From Perilla frutescens (Eukaryota > Streptophyta > Magnoliopsida > Lamiales > Lamiaceae), in assembly GCA_026008535.1 (NCBI GenBank), contig BRKX01000009.1:34485001-34549000 (forward strand): a DNA stretch of 64,000 bases. The letters run 5' to 3'. The notes under the pieces were generated by a model. The model searched no databases, was not told where the DNA came from, and saw only the letters and a program-made list of their open reading frames with translations. A program made the position numbers and the translations under genes. Of the stretch, positions 33,244 to 46,260 are shown piece after piece. The first letter of the stretch is position 1; each line of letters begins with the position of its first letter.

Positions 33244-33389
33244 GTAGAGCTGTCTGAACTGGCTGGCGAGACGGGCTAATCCACTGACCTCAAAATATAG
33301 GATGGCCCCGCCTTGGCAGAATTCCAAAATAGCGACCGAACCCACCTCTTTTTTGGCGGGTACGAACCTAACCCATTTTGACAACTCTA
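33244..33389. mobile_element. hAT-type MITE with 8-bp target duplication
   Basis: CAAGATAT occurs at 33236-33243 and 33390-33397. The ends GTAGAGCTGTCTGAA and TTTTGACAACTCTA are an inverted pair like those of the MITE at 19467-19764. It is GC-richer than its surroundings and 146 bp long. One extra G at the left tip leaves the border uncertain by a base. Confidence 0.7.
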
Positions 33390-33399
33390 CAAGATATTC

Positions 33400-34740
33400 A
33401 CAAAATTTCCACCGCAATTCAATCCAGTCCGTTAGACCGTTATTTGAAATGATTGAGATTGGCTCCTAATTCTCACATATTTATAAATGAGTTCTCATCT
33501 AATCTCCCCTATCTGTACACAACCACACATGCATAGATAGATTTTTGTTAAGAGTTCTAAAACAAGATTAAAAGTATTTTTGAAAAGTAAAGTTTTGAAG
33601 TTTGATGTGCCTATTTCGAATTACACAGATTTTAAATTAATTCCTCCCATCTCTAGGATTTTGTTAAATTATATATTAACCTTATCTTATTCTTATCTCT
33701 TTTTTCAAACCATCTTATTCTTATCCTTAAAGTACTGCACAATGAATTAATATGTTCTAACTAAATCCTTTAGTATTGTCATGAATAATTTTTAGATTTC
33801 TTCGTCCCTTTGTCAAAATAAAAGATTGAGTAAGCTTAGCCTACTCATAAACAAACTAATCTTTTACAGATATTTCATATGGCCACTATAATTACCCGAA
33901 AAAATAATTAAAAATTAAGACTATGTCATATCTTCTAATGTGCTTCCGAAATACATTATTGTCGAGAACAAAAGGAACAAAGTTTGATAGTTGACCATCT
34001 AATTAATTAAATACATCTGGTTTAGTACGAATTTGATAACCCAATAATGCATTTGGAATGCCCCACGATGAATTAATTGATTTGACGACCACGATTTTGT
34101 TGCAATTTTCTTTTTCTTTATTATGATAATATATAATAATGTAGATGGAAGATTTATTTTAATAGTTAAGCATTATCATGATCAAATAAATTATTATGGT
34201 TCACTATATCATGGTAATGGAGGGCCCCATGAAGCGTGTACTACTACAGTATTGCCACACAATTTGATTGCTAAGAATTTAACTGCCGTTTATTTGATTC
34301 TAGTTTGGATTTTTAATTAGTTACCATTACCATGATGCTTGTTTGACTCCATATAAAAAGCAAATAAAATTTTATATTTAAAATAGTGTTTGACTAATAT
34401 TTTAATGGAATAAATGCGAGCAAAGTTTAGTATATAAAACGACGCTATCTATCAATACGCACAAAATAAGCATTTGTAGTATCGGGAAAAATGAAATGAT
34501 GAAATATCCTTTACAATTGTATTACACCCTTAACCGTTCTCGACATTTGTATATAAGAGCAAATTCCGCCCGTGCGATGGATATCATATTTTAAAATTTT
34601 ATAATATTAATTAATTTAATGTGAATAAATGATTTATACAACGAGATAATATGTAAATATTGCTAAAATATTTTATGGTTGGACAAAAATATTATGATAA
34701 AGAAATCAAATATATGTAAAACTTAAAAAGTCACAAATTT
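33400..34740. other. AT-rich intergenic stretch
   Basis: I see no bounded element or exon with splice signals here. Confidence 0.5.
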
Positions 34741-34744
34741 CGGA

Positions 34745-34860
34745 ATACTTCTATTTTTTAGTTGGGACCGGGAAGGAGAATGGTGGATTTTGAACTCGAA
34801 AAGTCTTCCTTCGGACAAGGGATCTCTACCATTTGGGTGTCTCTAATGACACTTTGATAA
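34745..34860 (-). mobile_element. Possible diverged SINE fragment
   Basis: The minus strand reads AATGGTAGAGATCC, then TTGTCCGAAGGAAGAC and CGAGTTCAAAATCCACC. These parallel the A-box to B-box interval of the SINE at 9191-9400. There is no clear tail or TSD. Confidence 0.3.
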
Positions 34861-34944
34861 TTTATTTGTGCACGTCATTCATCATTAATTTATAATTGAA
34901 ATGAGCATTGTCAAATTATATAAGTTACACAGACCATTTATAAT

Positions 34945-36215
34945 ATCGGTTAAATTCCATTTTCATACTTAAATTTTGGACTCTTTTTAAAAAATAACAT
35001 ATCATTTTAAAATTAACAAAAAAAAATCACTTCTCCAGAAAAATTACAAATGTAACATTTTATCAAATTTTTGGGCAAAAAATTCTATGTATTGGATTGT
35101 ATTTTAAGATTTCTTGATTGGAGAATTTCACGTCGTTGGAGAAAATAAATATTAACAATCAAATACATATGACTTTTGTGCCAGAAAATTGATCAAATTT
35201 CATATTTGCAAAATTGGTGTAAAAATAGATATTGTTTTGTTAGTTTTGAGAGATGGTAATTCTAAATGTAGCCCTCCAATTTACTCCTTATAGCCACCAA
35301 AGTTAAATAAATTAAAAATATTATTTCAATGTACTCTTTTTACCCTTGCAGCCTTCATTTATCCTTATAACCTTCATTTAACCTATCTTCTTCCTCAAAA
35401 TACAACCCCAAATATTTTATTTATTTTTGGTCCAATTGTATCGAAATAAATGGTTTTATCAACATTGAGTGTAATTAGAGATTGAGAGTGTGAATAAATA
35501 AAGAACATAAAAGATAAAGGAGGGATCGAAAACAACCTTTCAAAGAGCTGTCAATATGATACAGTCGTAATTGATTTGAGTGTGGTTTTTTAAGAAAAAG
35601 AATATTTTATTTTTAATTTTGAATAAATTGATTTTATTTCTGGAACGATGAAGTAAAATCGAGAAAAAACAATTCAAGTATCATCACTAATGAGTTTATT
35701 TTTCTCGCACATGAATCTGAAATTAGGGTTCATCGGGTATTAGATGTATTTACAGGTGAGTTAAATTTAAATTTTTTTATGTCTATTTGTATTATAACTT
35801 GGATTTATGGTTGTATTGGGTCATTTGTGCAATCTTAGCATTTTCTTTTTTTGAGGGTTGATAGAGTATCTGAAATTTTCTATTTCGTATTTTTGAGGTT
35901 GTTCATGTTCCACTGTTTTGATATTTGATCTTGCAAAATTGTGTTTTGTCGCCTCAATTTGACCAAAAAAATTGAGATCGTGGTGACTATAAATTGAGTT
36001 TGGGGACAAGATTTAAAGTTGAAAATAAAAAGGGGCTATGATTATGAGGCTATAAATCTATATTTAAGTAATATCTTTAATTTATTTAATTTTGGGGGCT
36101 ATAAAGAGTAAAATACGGGTTGTATTTAGAATTACCCTTTGAGAAAGGTATGTTATTTTTATAAAAAGAGCCCAAAATGTTGTATCAAAGTGCAATTTAA
36201 GAAAGTATAGTTGGT
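34945..36215. mobile_element. Older foldback element, interrupted by a younger one
   Basis: The left block (TTAAATTCCATTTTCATAC, then TTTTGGACTCTTTTTAAAAA, then AATAACATATC) is the inverse of the right block after 36138 (GGTATGTTATTTTTATAAAA, then AGAGCCCAAAATG). The 35255-36137 element sits between the arms. The borders are approximate. Confidence 0.5.
35255..36137. mobile_element. Foldback element with 45-bp inverted ends
   Basis: GGTAATTCTAAATGTAGCCC at the left is mirrored by the right end GGGTTGTATTTAGAATTACC, and ATTTACTCCTTATAGCC by GGGCTATAAAGAGTAAAAT. Flanks TTTGAGAGA and TTTGAGAAA may be a diverged 9-bp TSD of Mutator type. No coding sequence. Its right TIR is included in the 204-bp direct repeat starting at 36114. 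Confidence 0.6.
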
Positions 36216-36317
36216 ACTTTTTTCCTAATTGGATCCTTGTTCTTTTTTAGTACAATAAAATCAAATCTTTGTACTTTTTGGTTTTTGCAAAATTAGATTA
36301 TTTTGTAACTCATTATT
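36114..36317 (+). repeat. 204-bp direct repeat, left copy
   Basis: Starts TACGGGTTGTATTTAGAATT and ends GTAACTCATTATT. The copy at 40925-41128 has the same length and only two differences that I can see, near 36202 (G to A) and 36216 (A to C). It begins inside the right TIR of the 35255-36137 element and stops exactly where the CACTA-like left end begins. Confidence 0.9.
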
Positions 36318-39300
36318 CTACAAAAATTTAAACTTTTAACCACACATATAAATGTGGCTAAAAATATGCTCATGTGTGAGTAAAACTATTTACCCACACA
36401 TAATATAAATGTTAGCTTGTGTGGTTATATTTCTGTAGAAAAAAAGCTTTACCCACACACATATATGTGTGTGGATAAATCATATAGTATTACCTACACA
36501 TATATATCACTAAAAGTATAATTTATATGTGTCTAAACATTTTTGCCACATGTGCAATGATGACATGGCGCCACATCATCCAACATGGCATATGACACGT
36601 GGTGCATGACATTAACATTTGACATTTGTTATGTGTGGGCATTTTTTTTTTTTTGGTAATTTAATAATATTGGAATAAAATATTATTTGTAAATGTAAAA
36701 TATGTATTATATGTGGGTATTAATATTTTAATTTAAAAATTACAATATGAAATATATATATATATATATATATAATTGAAGACAATATCAAAGGCATGAA
36801 TAGAGATTTACTACATACAGCCAACCAATCATAATAAAGTGACAGCATTTATGAAAAAAAAAATGTATCCCCTTCAAGTCTCATAGACAACAAAAGCTTT
36901 CATTTTCTTGAAACTATTGCAGTTAATTAGCAGGAAAAAAAAATCAGAACAATGTTATAACTTCTCATAATTTCTAGACAATGGCATTGGCAGACGATCT
37001 GGAGCCACAGGTCAGCACTTCTTTCCCATGGGGCTAGTGATGGCATAACCTTCAAGTACCAAAATGTAGGAGATGAAGTACAAGATTTAATTAAAATAAA
37101 ATCACCAAAGAATGAGATATAACTTTAATCCAAGAATCTTTTAAACACTGTACCTTTCATTTCTCCCTAGGATTCATAATGACGAAGGTAGTATGGCTTC
37201 ACGTTCTCCTCATCAATCCTAACATTTTTCTTGATGTATAATCCTACTTACTGCAAATTAAGAAATCACAAATTAAATCATCAATCAAAAACTAATTTAC
37301 ACCACAAATATTCAAAATATAAGTCTATACAACAAGAAATATGTAATCTTTTTCTGATCTGCAGCACTATACAAGTAGGGGTTCTACAAAATTCAAGAAC
37401 CGGTGCAATTCTACTCTTAATATTCCTATTTTTTCATAAAGATTATCCAGAATATTTTTATCAACGTTCCCCTATAGAGATAAAGATTATCCAGAATATT
37501 TGATCATATTCATTCAACTCTCTTCCTCACTGGAACTACTAAGCAGACGAGGCCCTTGTTACATAAATGAATTGCCATTACTCTAGGAAAGAAAAAAATG
37601 GCTTGATTTTAACTTTCCATTAACTACATTAGTGGAAAAATACAGTAGACAATTACTAGCTCTGTCCTCACAATTAATATAGACCTTAAGAAGCCTTACA
37701 AAGTCATTTTTGTCCACACTAAAAAATCATTTTTGTTTAGAATGAAGCCATTTTTCTCCCAATGATCCGGCAAGGTTTCTAACAGTAATTCAATTTATAC
37801 ATTTTAATTTTCTTTTCATCTGACAAGAATAGTAAGAGAGGCTTCTAATAAATCGCAAATCGAGAAAAGAATGAAATGAACTCCATACCTAAATCAGAAC
37901 AAGAAAAATGAAAATGAGAACAGTTTAATAATTATGAAAATATTAAGTTAAATATTATACAAACATTCAGTACTCTGCAAACAATCAGAAAATTAATTCA
38001 ACACAAAACTAATATATTCGAGAATTTCAACCTAGATTTTGAAGGTCATAAATTAAAAATGTAAAAATTAAATTTTTAAACAGAAAAAAAACTAAGAAAT
38101 AAACAATACCAAATTCCAAATAAAACAATGAAATTAATTAAGGAAAATCTGGCAACAGCAGTACCTTCGGAGTGAAAATCTGATTCAAGATCACGCATTT
38201 TTACTCTTTTTTGACAAAATCTGGCAACAGCAATACCCCTTGTTTCTTCAATTTCCATGCCACCCATTTTCTGTCGCAACAAAACAAACTGAATCAAAAT
38301 TAAAACAGATGAATAATAGGTCAAATAAAATCAATTAACGTATAAACAAACCCAATGTTGTTGCAAAAAATCCAACTCGTGATTCAGATCTGTGTCCCAT
38401 TGGATGACAGATGAGTGAGAGGGTGAGTGTGGCAGCAAAATGCGTGAAACCGCGGTACATCAGAGGTAGACGAAGAGAGGCCCTTCATTGAATATTGTGC
38501 GGGATGAGGTGAACGGTTACTGGGCGTACGGCGGGCTGACGTGGTGGCGCTCGTACGTGATGGATGGTAAGAGGTGCAGCGACGACTGAGCAGTGGTTAG
38601 GCTTCTGCTGAGCTTAAGTGTTTTGGGGATTGATTTCAAGTTTTGAGTTTAAAAAAAATGAAGCGGTTTTATAAGTTTTTGCTAATTTTTTGTTTAAGCG
38701 GGAACGAAATTTTGGTTCCAAATCCATGAAAATATAATATCTATCTGTTGCCGCGCTTCCCAAAATTCAATTGCGTGTAATTACCGCAAATTATAAAGCA
38801 GAAGGATATGTATTTTTTCAATTAAATCTAAAAGTCAAATTATATTATGTTTATCTTATAATTAATTATAATCATTAATCATTAATTTTACATGTGTATT
38901 AATTAATTATCAAATTAACACGTTCATTGTTTAGGATATGAAATTGAAATATATATCTAATTACGATTTATTAATCAACATAAAATTTAAAAAATAATAA
39001 TATATCAATATTTATCTAACTACATCTATGGTGCAGTGATAAAAAAAATTATATAAATAACCAGTGTAAATAAAATATTTCAAAAACTTAACATGTGTAG
39101 CCATAATAACTAATTAAATAAAAATGTAATTTATTAATTGCATTAAACATATAATTGATAATAAATTTATAACTACAAATTTATACATTTAATATTGTAT
39201 GTGAATCATTTTAATCATATAATGAAATATAATATGTGACAATTTTTAGTTTTATTTGTTTCCACATGCTAATGGTATCCACATTATTGGATATCCTAGT

Positions 39301-40924
39301 CGAAGACGACCATAACTAGCATGAAAGTCTCGCATAAACACGTACGTGCACATAAATTTGCAAAATCATGTCGTGTCAATAAGAGTCTTCAACTACAATT
39401 CGGTGTGGAATCTCAAAATTGATTGAGGATTTTTGAAGTACACGTCTATATATTCAGCATAAATTCAACTTGGCTTTCCAACACTGACGGCGGTCATCGT
39501 GTCCTTTATAATAAGGCTAACAACAATTAATTCAATTTTGAAAGTTTGACATCAATTAACATCCTAAGTGGATCATAATAAAAAGTACAATATTTTGAAA
39601 AAAAAATAGAAATAAATAAAATGTATATAGAGAAAATATGTTTTAAAAAATAGTTTTAAAAGAATTTGATATAGACGAAGGAGATAAAAATCCACGCTTA
39701 AATATTTAAAAGAATGAAAATGTTGATAAGAAAATTAGAATATACTTATTTTAAAAAAAAATTGATCATACAATGAGATCAACATCAAGATAGTTAATAT
39801 TAAATATTAATTAAAAGTAAACAAAATTTTGGACTCTATATGATTAACTATAAAATAAACTTATCTAAACTAATTTGAAAATAAATATAAAGATGGATTG
39901 AAAATTATGATTTATCCTTTAGGATATTTCCCTAATCTCATTTAATCAATTGATTGCTTAAACAAAAATCTGACGTATCATATATATATACACACACACA
40001 CACATAGGATAATATGATTAAAATTTAGTTATCTGTCTTTTATGTTTTAATTTATGTTTACTATTTTCACCACTAATTTATGTGAGTAAAAAAAAAAGAC
40101 CAAAACAATATTTAGAATCATTAAACAAAAATATAAATAAAAAATAAGAATTATATATATATATATATATAATAAAAAATAAGAATTATATATACATATC
40201 ATCATGGACATTGTCTGTGTGTAGCAAATATGCAAAACAAAAACAATAAAAAATGCAAATATATAACCAGAAAAACGAGGAACCATGACCCGAAATTTAT
40301 ATCTATTGTACTGATGATATACCCCATTTCCACTGACACTAGTAATTAGGTTAGGTTAATTAATTATTTTTAAATTAAATCATTAAAAAATTAATATGCC
40401 ACGTAGGTAAATAAACTTTAAAATAATCAATTTCGAACATGGTGTAAAAACTTTAAATGTATCTTTTACCCACACATATATACATAAATAAATTATGTGT
40501 GGTTAATTATTTATTTTTAGAATTATATAAATAAATTATTTATTTTATTATGTCACGTAAGTATAAAAAAAATTAACGAAATGTACACAGTATCTTGCTG
40601 ACAAAATTTACATTTTTCTTTTACCCACACATATACATAGCTAGTAATTATGTGGGGCTAATTATTTATTTTTAAAATTTATCAAAAAAAATTATTCATT
40701 TAAAAATACCACATAAGCATATTTTTTTTAAAAAAAAACTTAAATTAATTCCGTCAAATTGCAAATGTGATTAAAATATTTTAACCACACATATTAAATG
40801 TAAAAAGGTAAACAAAAGTGTCAAATTCATTCACCCACACATATTCTAATTATGTGTGACTAAATACCCACACATTATTATGTGTGGCTAATTTATGTGT
40901 GGTTAAAACTTCAATTTCTTGTAG
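36318..40924. mobile_element. CACTA-like transposon of 4.6 kb
   Basis: The left tip CTACAAAAATTTAAAC and the inverse of the right tip CTACAAGAAATTGAAG are both followed by TTTTAACCACACAT. Both arms are filled with ACCCACACATA and TGTGTGGCTAA repeats in both orientations (36340-36560 and 40460-40915). This organisation is typical of CACTA/En-Spm elements, although CACTA itself is degraded to TTCTA/TACTA. No transposase frame is recognised. The interior carries a minus-strand gene-like fragment (about 37035-38600). Confidence 0.6.
37035..38600 (-). pseudogene. Captured gene fragment with exon-intron signals, unidentified
   Basis: Reading minus, a GC-richer leader (38350-38600) ends at a donor-like ATTGG/GTTTGT. 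An acceptor TTGCGACAG leads into an exon at 38165-38271 with ATG at 38267: MGGMEIEETRGIAVARF, then KMRDLESDFHSE, and a donor GTACTG. Further on, after TAATTTGCAG (37251-37260), an exon reads GLYIKKNVRIDEENVK and PYYLRHYES, then TAG at 37167-37169, then GEMKG. A following segment reads GYAITSPMGKKC and TGA. The in-frame TAG breaks the join, so this is probably a decayed transduplicated host gene. I do not recognise the protein. Confidence 0.4.
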
Positions 40925-41128
40925 TACGGGTTGTATTTAGAATTACCCTTTGAGAAAGGTATGTTATTTTTATAAAAAGAGCCCAAAATGTTGTATCAAA
41001 GTGCAATTTAAAAAAGTATAGTTGGTCCTTTTTTCCTAATTGGATCCTTGTTCTTTTTTAGTACAATAAAATCAAATCTTTGTACTTTTTGGTTTTTGCA
41101 AAATTAGATTATTTTGTAACTCATTATT
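40925..41128 (+). repeat. 204-bp direct repeat, right copy
   Basis: Matches 36114-36317 with two visible substitutions. It starts at the base after the right tip of the CACTA-like element and continues into unrelated sequence (GCACGTTAATTAG). Confidence 0.9.
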
Positions 41129-42059
41129 TGCACGTTAATTAGTTACACGCACCTATAGTTGAGAGTGAAAATAAAAATAAACTTGACACAAATATTATAT
41201 TTATTGTAAATAATTATCTTAATCGAAAAGTCTCTCATCTTTCAACGGGGAAAAAATGGAATTCCTAGTTAATATGCTGCAAAATTCAATCTTCAAGCAA
41301 TGCAAATTTATGAATTTTCTAGCATTTTGTTTCAAATTTGTTGGTTTCAAATTTTTTGCAGTTCATTTTAAATCTTTTAACAGTCCTGTTTTACCTGCAT
41401 GTGAATTTTAGGGTTTGTATTATTAATCCGAAAAATATGAATTAAAATTGCAGCAGTAAGTATATTTTTTTCTAAAATTAAAATATGTACGTGAAAATAG
41501 ATAATTAAATGTGTAGAAGTACTGATTGGCCACTAATTAGATGATAAACATTTGAGATTGAATTCTACAAAATTATAACTTTATTGTTTTTATCATGCAT
41601 ATGAATGAACATTAATTATTGATAGTGTTTCAATATTGCAAATTAAAGATGAAATTTCATGTAAATATATTGTATGAATAAACGCCAGAAGAATATATTA
41701 TATAAATTCAAAGTCTAAAAACGGATTATCGTCAATATCTACTTTCATATAGACACATTTTGCACATCAATAATAAAATATGGAAGAACCGAAAAAAATG
41801 TCTAAAGATCTCATAAGCACATAGATCTTTGCCGTCAATTAATAACAATTAAAATAAAAGTCAAATTGTCTTAGATCAATTCCTCATAGTTATGATAACA
41901 TTATTAAATATTTGCAAATAAAATAGAAACATCCCAACATATTAAAAAAATATACATACATATATATTGTGTATATATATATATATCAATATATGGTGAC
42001 ATTATCAAACTATATCTCTCTTATATATGTTCGTACTATACAATACTAAATAAATGCGC

Positions 42060-42111
<52 letters not shown>

Positions 42112-43777
42112 TATTTTTTGTCTCGATCAATATGCATATTGAAGAAAAAAAACAATGATAAAAATACATTATTAAAATTATGTTTTTATTTTTTAACTTA
42201 ATTATATATGAAATTTAAAATTTTGAAAATATCAAATACCAATGTAATTAATGTTTCATGCTAAATTAATAAGGAATCAATCGGTTTAAAACTGGATTTT
42301 TTTTTAAAAGCACATAGGTTTAATTAGATAGATAAGTGATAACTGTTGGATATTACATATCATACAATTAATTTTCATATCCGTCTTTTTTTACTTGTTA
42401 TTTGTTTTTGGAGTTTAATTATATACATGTACTATAAGTAAATTTTTCATTTTATTTTTAATATATATATATATATATATATATTTCAAATATAACACCA
42501 TAACTTTTCTTTAATGTACAAAATACGTCTATATATACTCTACTTTAATATTTTTAGCATGACATTTAATAAAGTAGTTTTTTTTGTTATGAAAAATATT
42601 TTATTATAACTTGTACATGGACCTATATATTAAAATAAAATATTAAAGTATATGAGCATACTAAAGTGTTGACAAAGTAAAATGACTTAGTACAAAAAAA
42701 AAAAAGTTTTATAGGAACCCTATTGAAACAAAGTATAAAAGCAAATGAAAGTAGTGTTATGACCGATGCATAAATGTTCATATTAAGTAATAAAATAGTT
42801 GCATATAAAAGAGAGAGAAAGATAATAGGTATGCTCATAATTTATTTAATTTTATTAATAAATTGTTTAAGTAATATATTAAATATTTTATATATAATTG
42901 GTCATAAACTACATAGCGACAAATTAGAAAAAATATGGGTACTTCATTAGATCTAATGATAAAAGAAAGTTACATACCAACGAAAAATAGGCTAGTGCAA
43001 GAAAATGAAAAACTAATAACACAAATGTAATTACATCCGTCGAAAATTCTTCCAGCAATAAACTTAATGAAAAATAAATATATTAAATGATTACAATAAT
43101 GAACAATCTAAATAAACATCAGATAAAATTAATATAATATCTTATGCAAATGAAAATATAGTCCATGATTCAGGAAAAATCAATTCGGTTCATACATACA
43201 ACCTATATAATATTATACCGTGCCATTCAGTTCTAACATACACTTTGATTTTATTTTCTGCTGTAGTTGATTTCTTACAATGAGGATTTGTCACTTGGAC
43301 ATTAATCGCTTGCAACTCTTCCATAGTACTTTCACTTATGGTCATAACATTAACCTCCAAAAATTTGATTAACTAAAAAAATAAATTACATTATAGACGA
43401 AATACTAATTATCCTAATTATCAAAACACCCAATGAAAGGAATTAAATCAATAATTTGTTCAAAACCTAAAATACATAAGCTATCCTCGCAAACAATGAA
43501 AACTAATATCAACAACATATTAGACTTTCAAAACCTAAAATGCATAAGCTATCCTCTCAAATGGTGTCACTATGATTGTGTGACATCTTATATTATGTAC
43601 ATTTTTTTTGAGTTAATTATTTTTTGATATGTGAATAATTGACACGCTATTTATTAATAAATAAGTGAACCGCAAGTGCATGATATTATTATAATATGTA
43701 GGTGAGCAACAAACATAAGCACCTTACTAATATCTAGACACTGAACATGTAGATAGAATGGAAATAGATAAATAACA
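41129..43777. other. AT-rich intergenic stretch with microsatellites
   Basis: (TA)n tracts lie near 41975 and 42465, and (TTA)n near 42061-42111. A duplicated 33-bp block AAAACCTAAAATRCATAAGC sits near 43462 and 43531. No exon or bounded element is supported. Confidence 0.5.
42061..42111. repeat. (TTA)n microsatellite
   Basis: An uninterrupted run of about 16 trinucleotides. Confidence 0.95.
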
Positions 43778-45081
43778 CAAATTGTAGCGCCCCGAACCCG
43801 GAGGCCTAGTGTGCTAACGGGAACACGCACGATGAAAAAAAAATTCACAATAAAATTTTTGCAAACTAACATAAATCATTTTCTCGAATTATAAAAATTC
43901 GGACAGCACTTCATTTAAAATATTAATAAATTCCACGCTCATAGGCGTTTACCATTCAACAACCAATCAAATAAGATCAGACTTTTCAACCAACCTATCA
44001 TTTTAAAATCACACCTTTCGAACCACCAATTAAAACATGTTCAACCTTGACTAGTCAAAAATCTAATTTTCAACATTCAAATTATGCCAGCAAGGCCACG
44101 ACGATCACACGCGTTCATAAAATATTTAAATAATCCATAAACATACAGCGGAAGCATAATTAATCATATTTGTTGACCAAAACTAAATAGAGTCAATATT
44201 TCAAAAACTAGAATATGATCAACCATACAAAATGTCCACATTAATCCACGTCCGCCACCTGCTGTCATCAATTACCTGAAAATATTTTTAAATAGTGGGG
44301 CTGAGTGCCAGAAAACACTCCGTGGGAATACTCATACATTCGTCCAATAATTTGCAATAAGAATATCCATAAATCCATATCTGACATGTCATAAATCATA
44401 CGCTCAATAGACATAGTGGAGACCGACCCTAATGTGATCACATATAAACTATAACATATTCATAAGTAATTGTACTGAAGTGCCATATTTGGAATTCCTC
44501 ATATGAGTCGTGTCAATCCACATTGAGCAACATAAGCATAAATCATTTTTCATAGTGGACGAAAGTTTAAATATATTTTCGAAAGCATTTTAGTAAGTAA
44601 ACCCACCTTATAGCTAGATTAGCTGTAGCTTTATTCATAAATTCTCATCCGAAGCCAGCTGTCGGATTAGGACTTTATGCTTAAATATATGAATCGCCTT
44701 AATCGTCGTCCTAAACGAGTCTCGAATTAGGACCTATATATAAGAACTATGTCTTAATAACATATTAATCTTCTAAACATATACCATAACATAAATAAGG
44801 ATCTAGAGAACGAGTCCCTAAAGTAAGAGCGTACCCCGACATCGCCTAAAAGTTGAACGAGATCCTAGCTTAAAATATATCGAAGTCCTCGATCATACAA
44901 ATAGATGACTTAAATTCATAGGGGAAATTATAAAACTTAATTTAAGATTTAAAGGATCATAGAATATTAATATGGAAATATTGATTTATTATATCATACA
45001 CTTAATTTTGAACTTAATCTAAATTAAGCAAAATAGACCAAATAAAAATAAGGTAAAAATATAATATGATTATGTAGTCAA

Positions 45082-46260
45082 GAGGGCTTGAACACTTGAA
45101 CCAAAATATAATTGAAATAGTAAGCATTTAACCACTAGACTAGAAGAATTTATATAACATTATTTAAACTACTTTAATTAAATACACTCATAAATCCTTG
45201 AGTAAAAAGATGATTATAAAATACATCAAAGTGGATTGAGCCTTAGACCTCTAGCATAAAAACCAAACTCAAACCATCAGACCAAACAACATTTTCAAAA
45301 ATTAAGTAATGTCATAAATTATATAAAGTTCAGATTGATTTTTGAATAAAAATGCATAAATTGTGTTCTAAAGGATTTGAACACTAGACCTAGCATAATG
45401 GAATTTAGAACATAATCACTGGACTAAACATGATTTTCGAAAATTAAGCTTTCCATTAATTATAAAAGGTTCAACATAATCTTATGCTTAAAAGAATAAA
45501 AAGGATAAAAATTGCCTCAAGCATATTTGAACCATAGACCTTTAACACAAAATTTAAACTCCTACCATTGGGACAATCATCTTTTTCGAAAATTGATTAG
45601 TGGTTTTAATTAAATAAATTTATAATTATCTTGGAATAAAAATAAATAAAATGCATTTTAAAGGTTTTGAACATTTGACCTATCATAATAAAATTCAAAA
45701 CACAACCATTGGGCCAAAGGCCATTTTTGAAAATAATAACAGATTTTTATTTATATATAGTTCAGAATCATATTGGAATAAAATCCATAAATAAAATGTT
45801 CAAAAGAGGTTTTGAACCCTTAACTTATAATTAATAAAACTAAATTTCAACCATTAGACTAGACATTACTATTTGAAATCTTTTTCACACTTTAATTTAA
45901 TAAGGCAGAAACTTGAAATGAAATAAAATGAATCTTAAAAATACACATAATATGGTTTGATCCTCAAACATCTTTACTAAAAATTTACAATACCTAACTA
46001 TTAGGCCACATAAACTTACACAAAAATTAACAAATTTGAATTTAATTAAATAAAGTCATAACTTGTACCTTAGACCTCATAACATAAAAATAAGAATTTA
46101 TCCATTTAGGCTATAATTGAATTTTAAGATATATTCCAAGATTCATAATTAATATGTCATAATTAAACATATGCCTCAATTCAAATTAAATTGCTATTAA
46201 CAAAGATTGATCCATATACCTTACAATTTAATTTAGAGAGATTTATTCATGAGACTAATA
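45082..46260 (-). repeat. Degenerate array of tRNA-promoter-like units in the solo LTR
   Basis: About eight units recur every 110-150 bp, starting near 45082, 45231, 45371, 45521, 45661, 45806, 45951 and 46061. On the minus strand each has an A-box-like TGGTCTAGTGGTTAAAT and, 35-45 bases later, a B-box-like GTTCAAATCC, with AT-rich spacers between units. The pair resembles pol III internal promoters. The units are too diverged for tRNA folding by eye and are not called tRNA genes. Confidence 0.5.

Noticed and set aside
36114..41128. The 204-bp repeats as LTRs of a retrotransposon
   Set aside because: They lack TG/CA tips, a primer-binding site and a polypurine tract. The sequence between them has transposon-type inverted ends, and the left copy contains part of an older foldback TIR.
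45082..46260. The A-box/B-box-like units as real tRNA genes
   Set aside because: No unit shows a cloverleaf with an anticodon stem by eye, and the boxes are too diverged.
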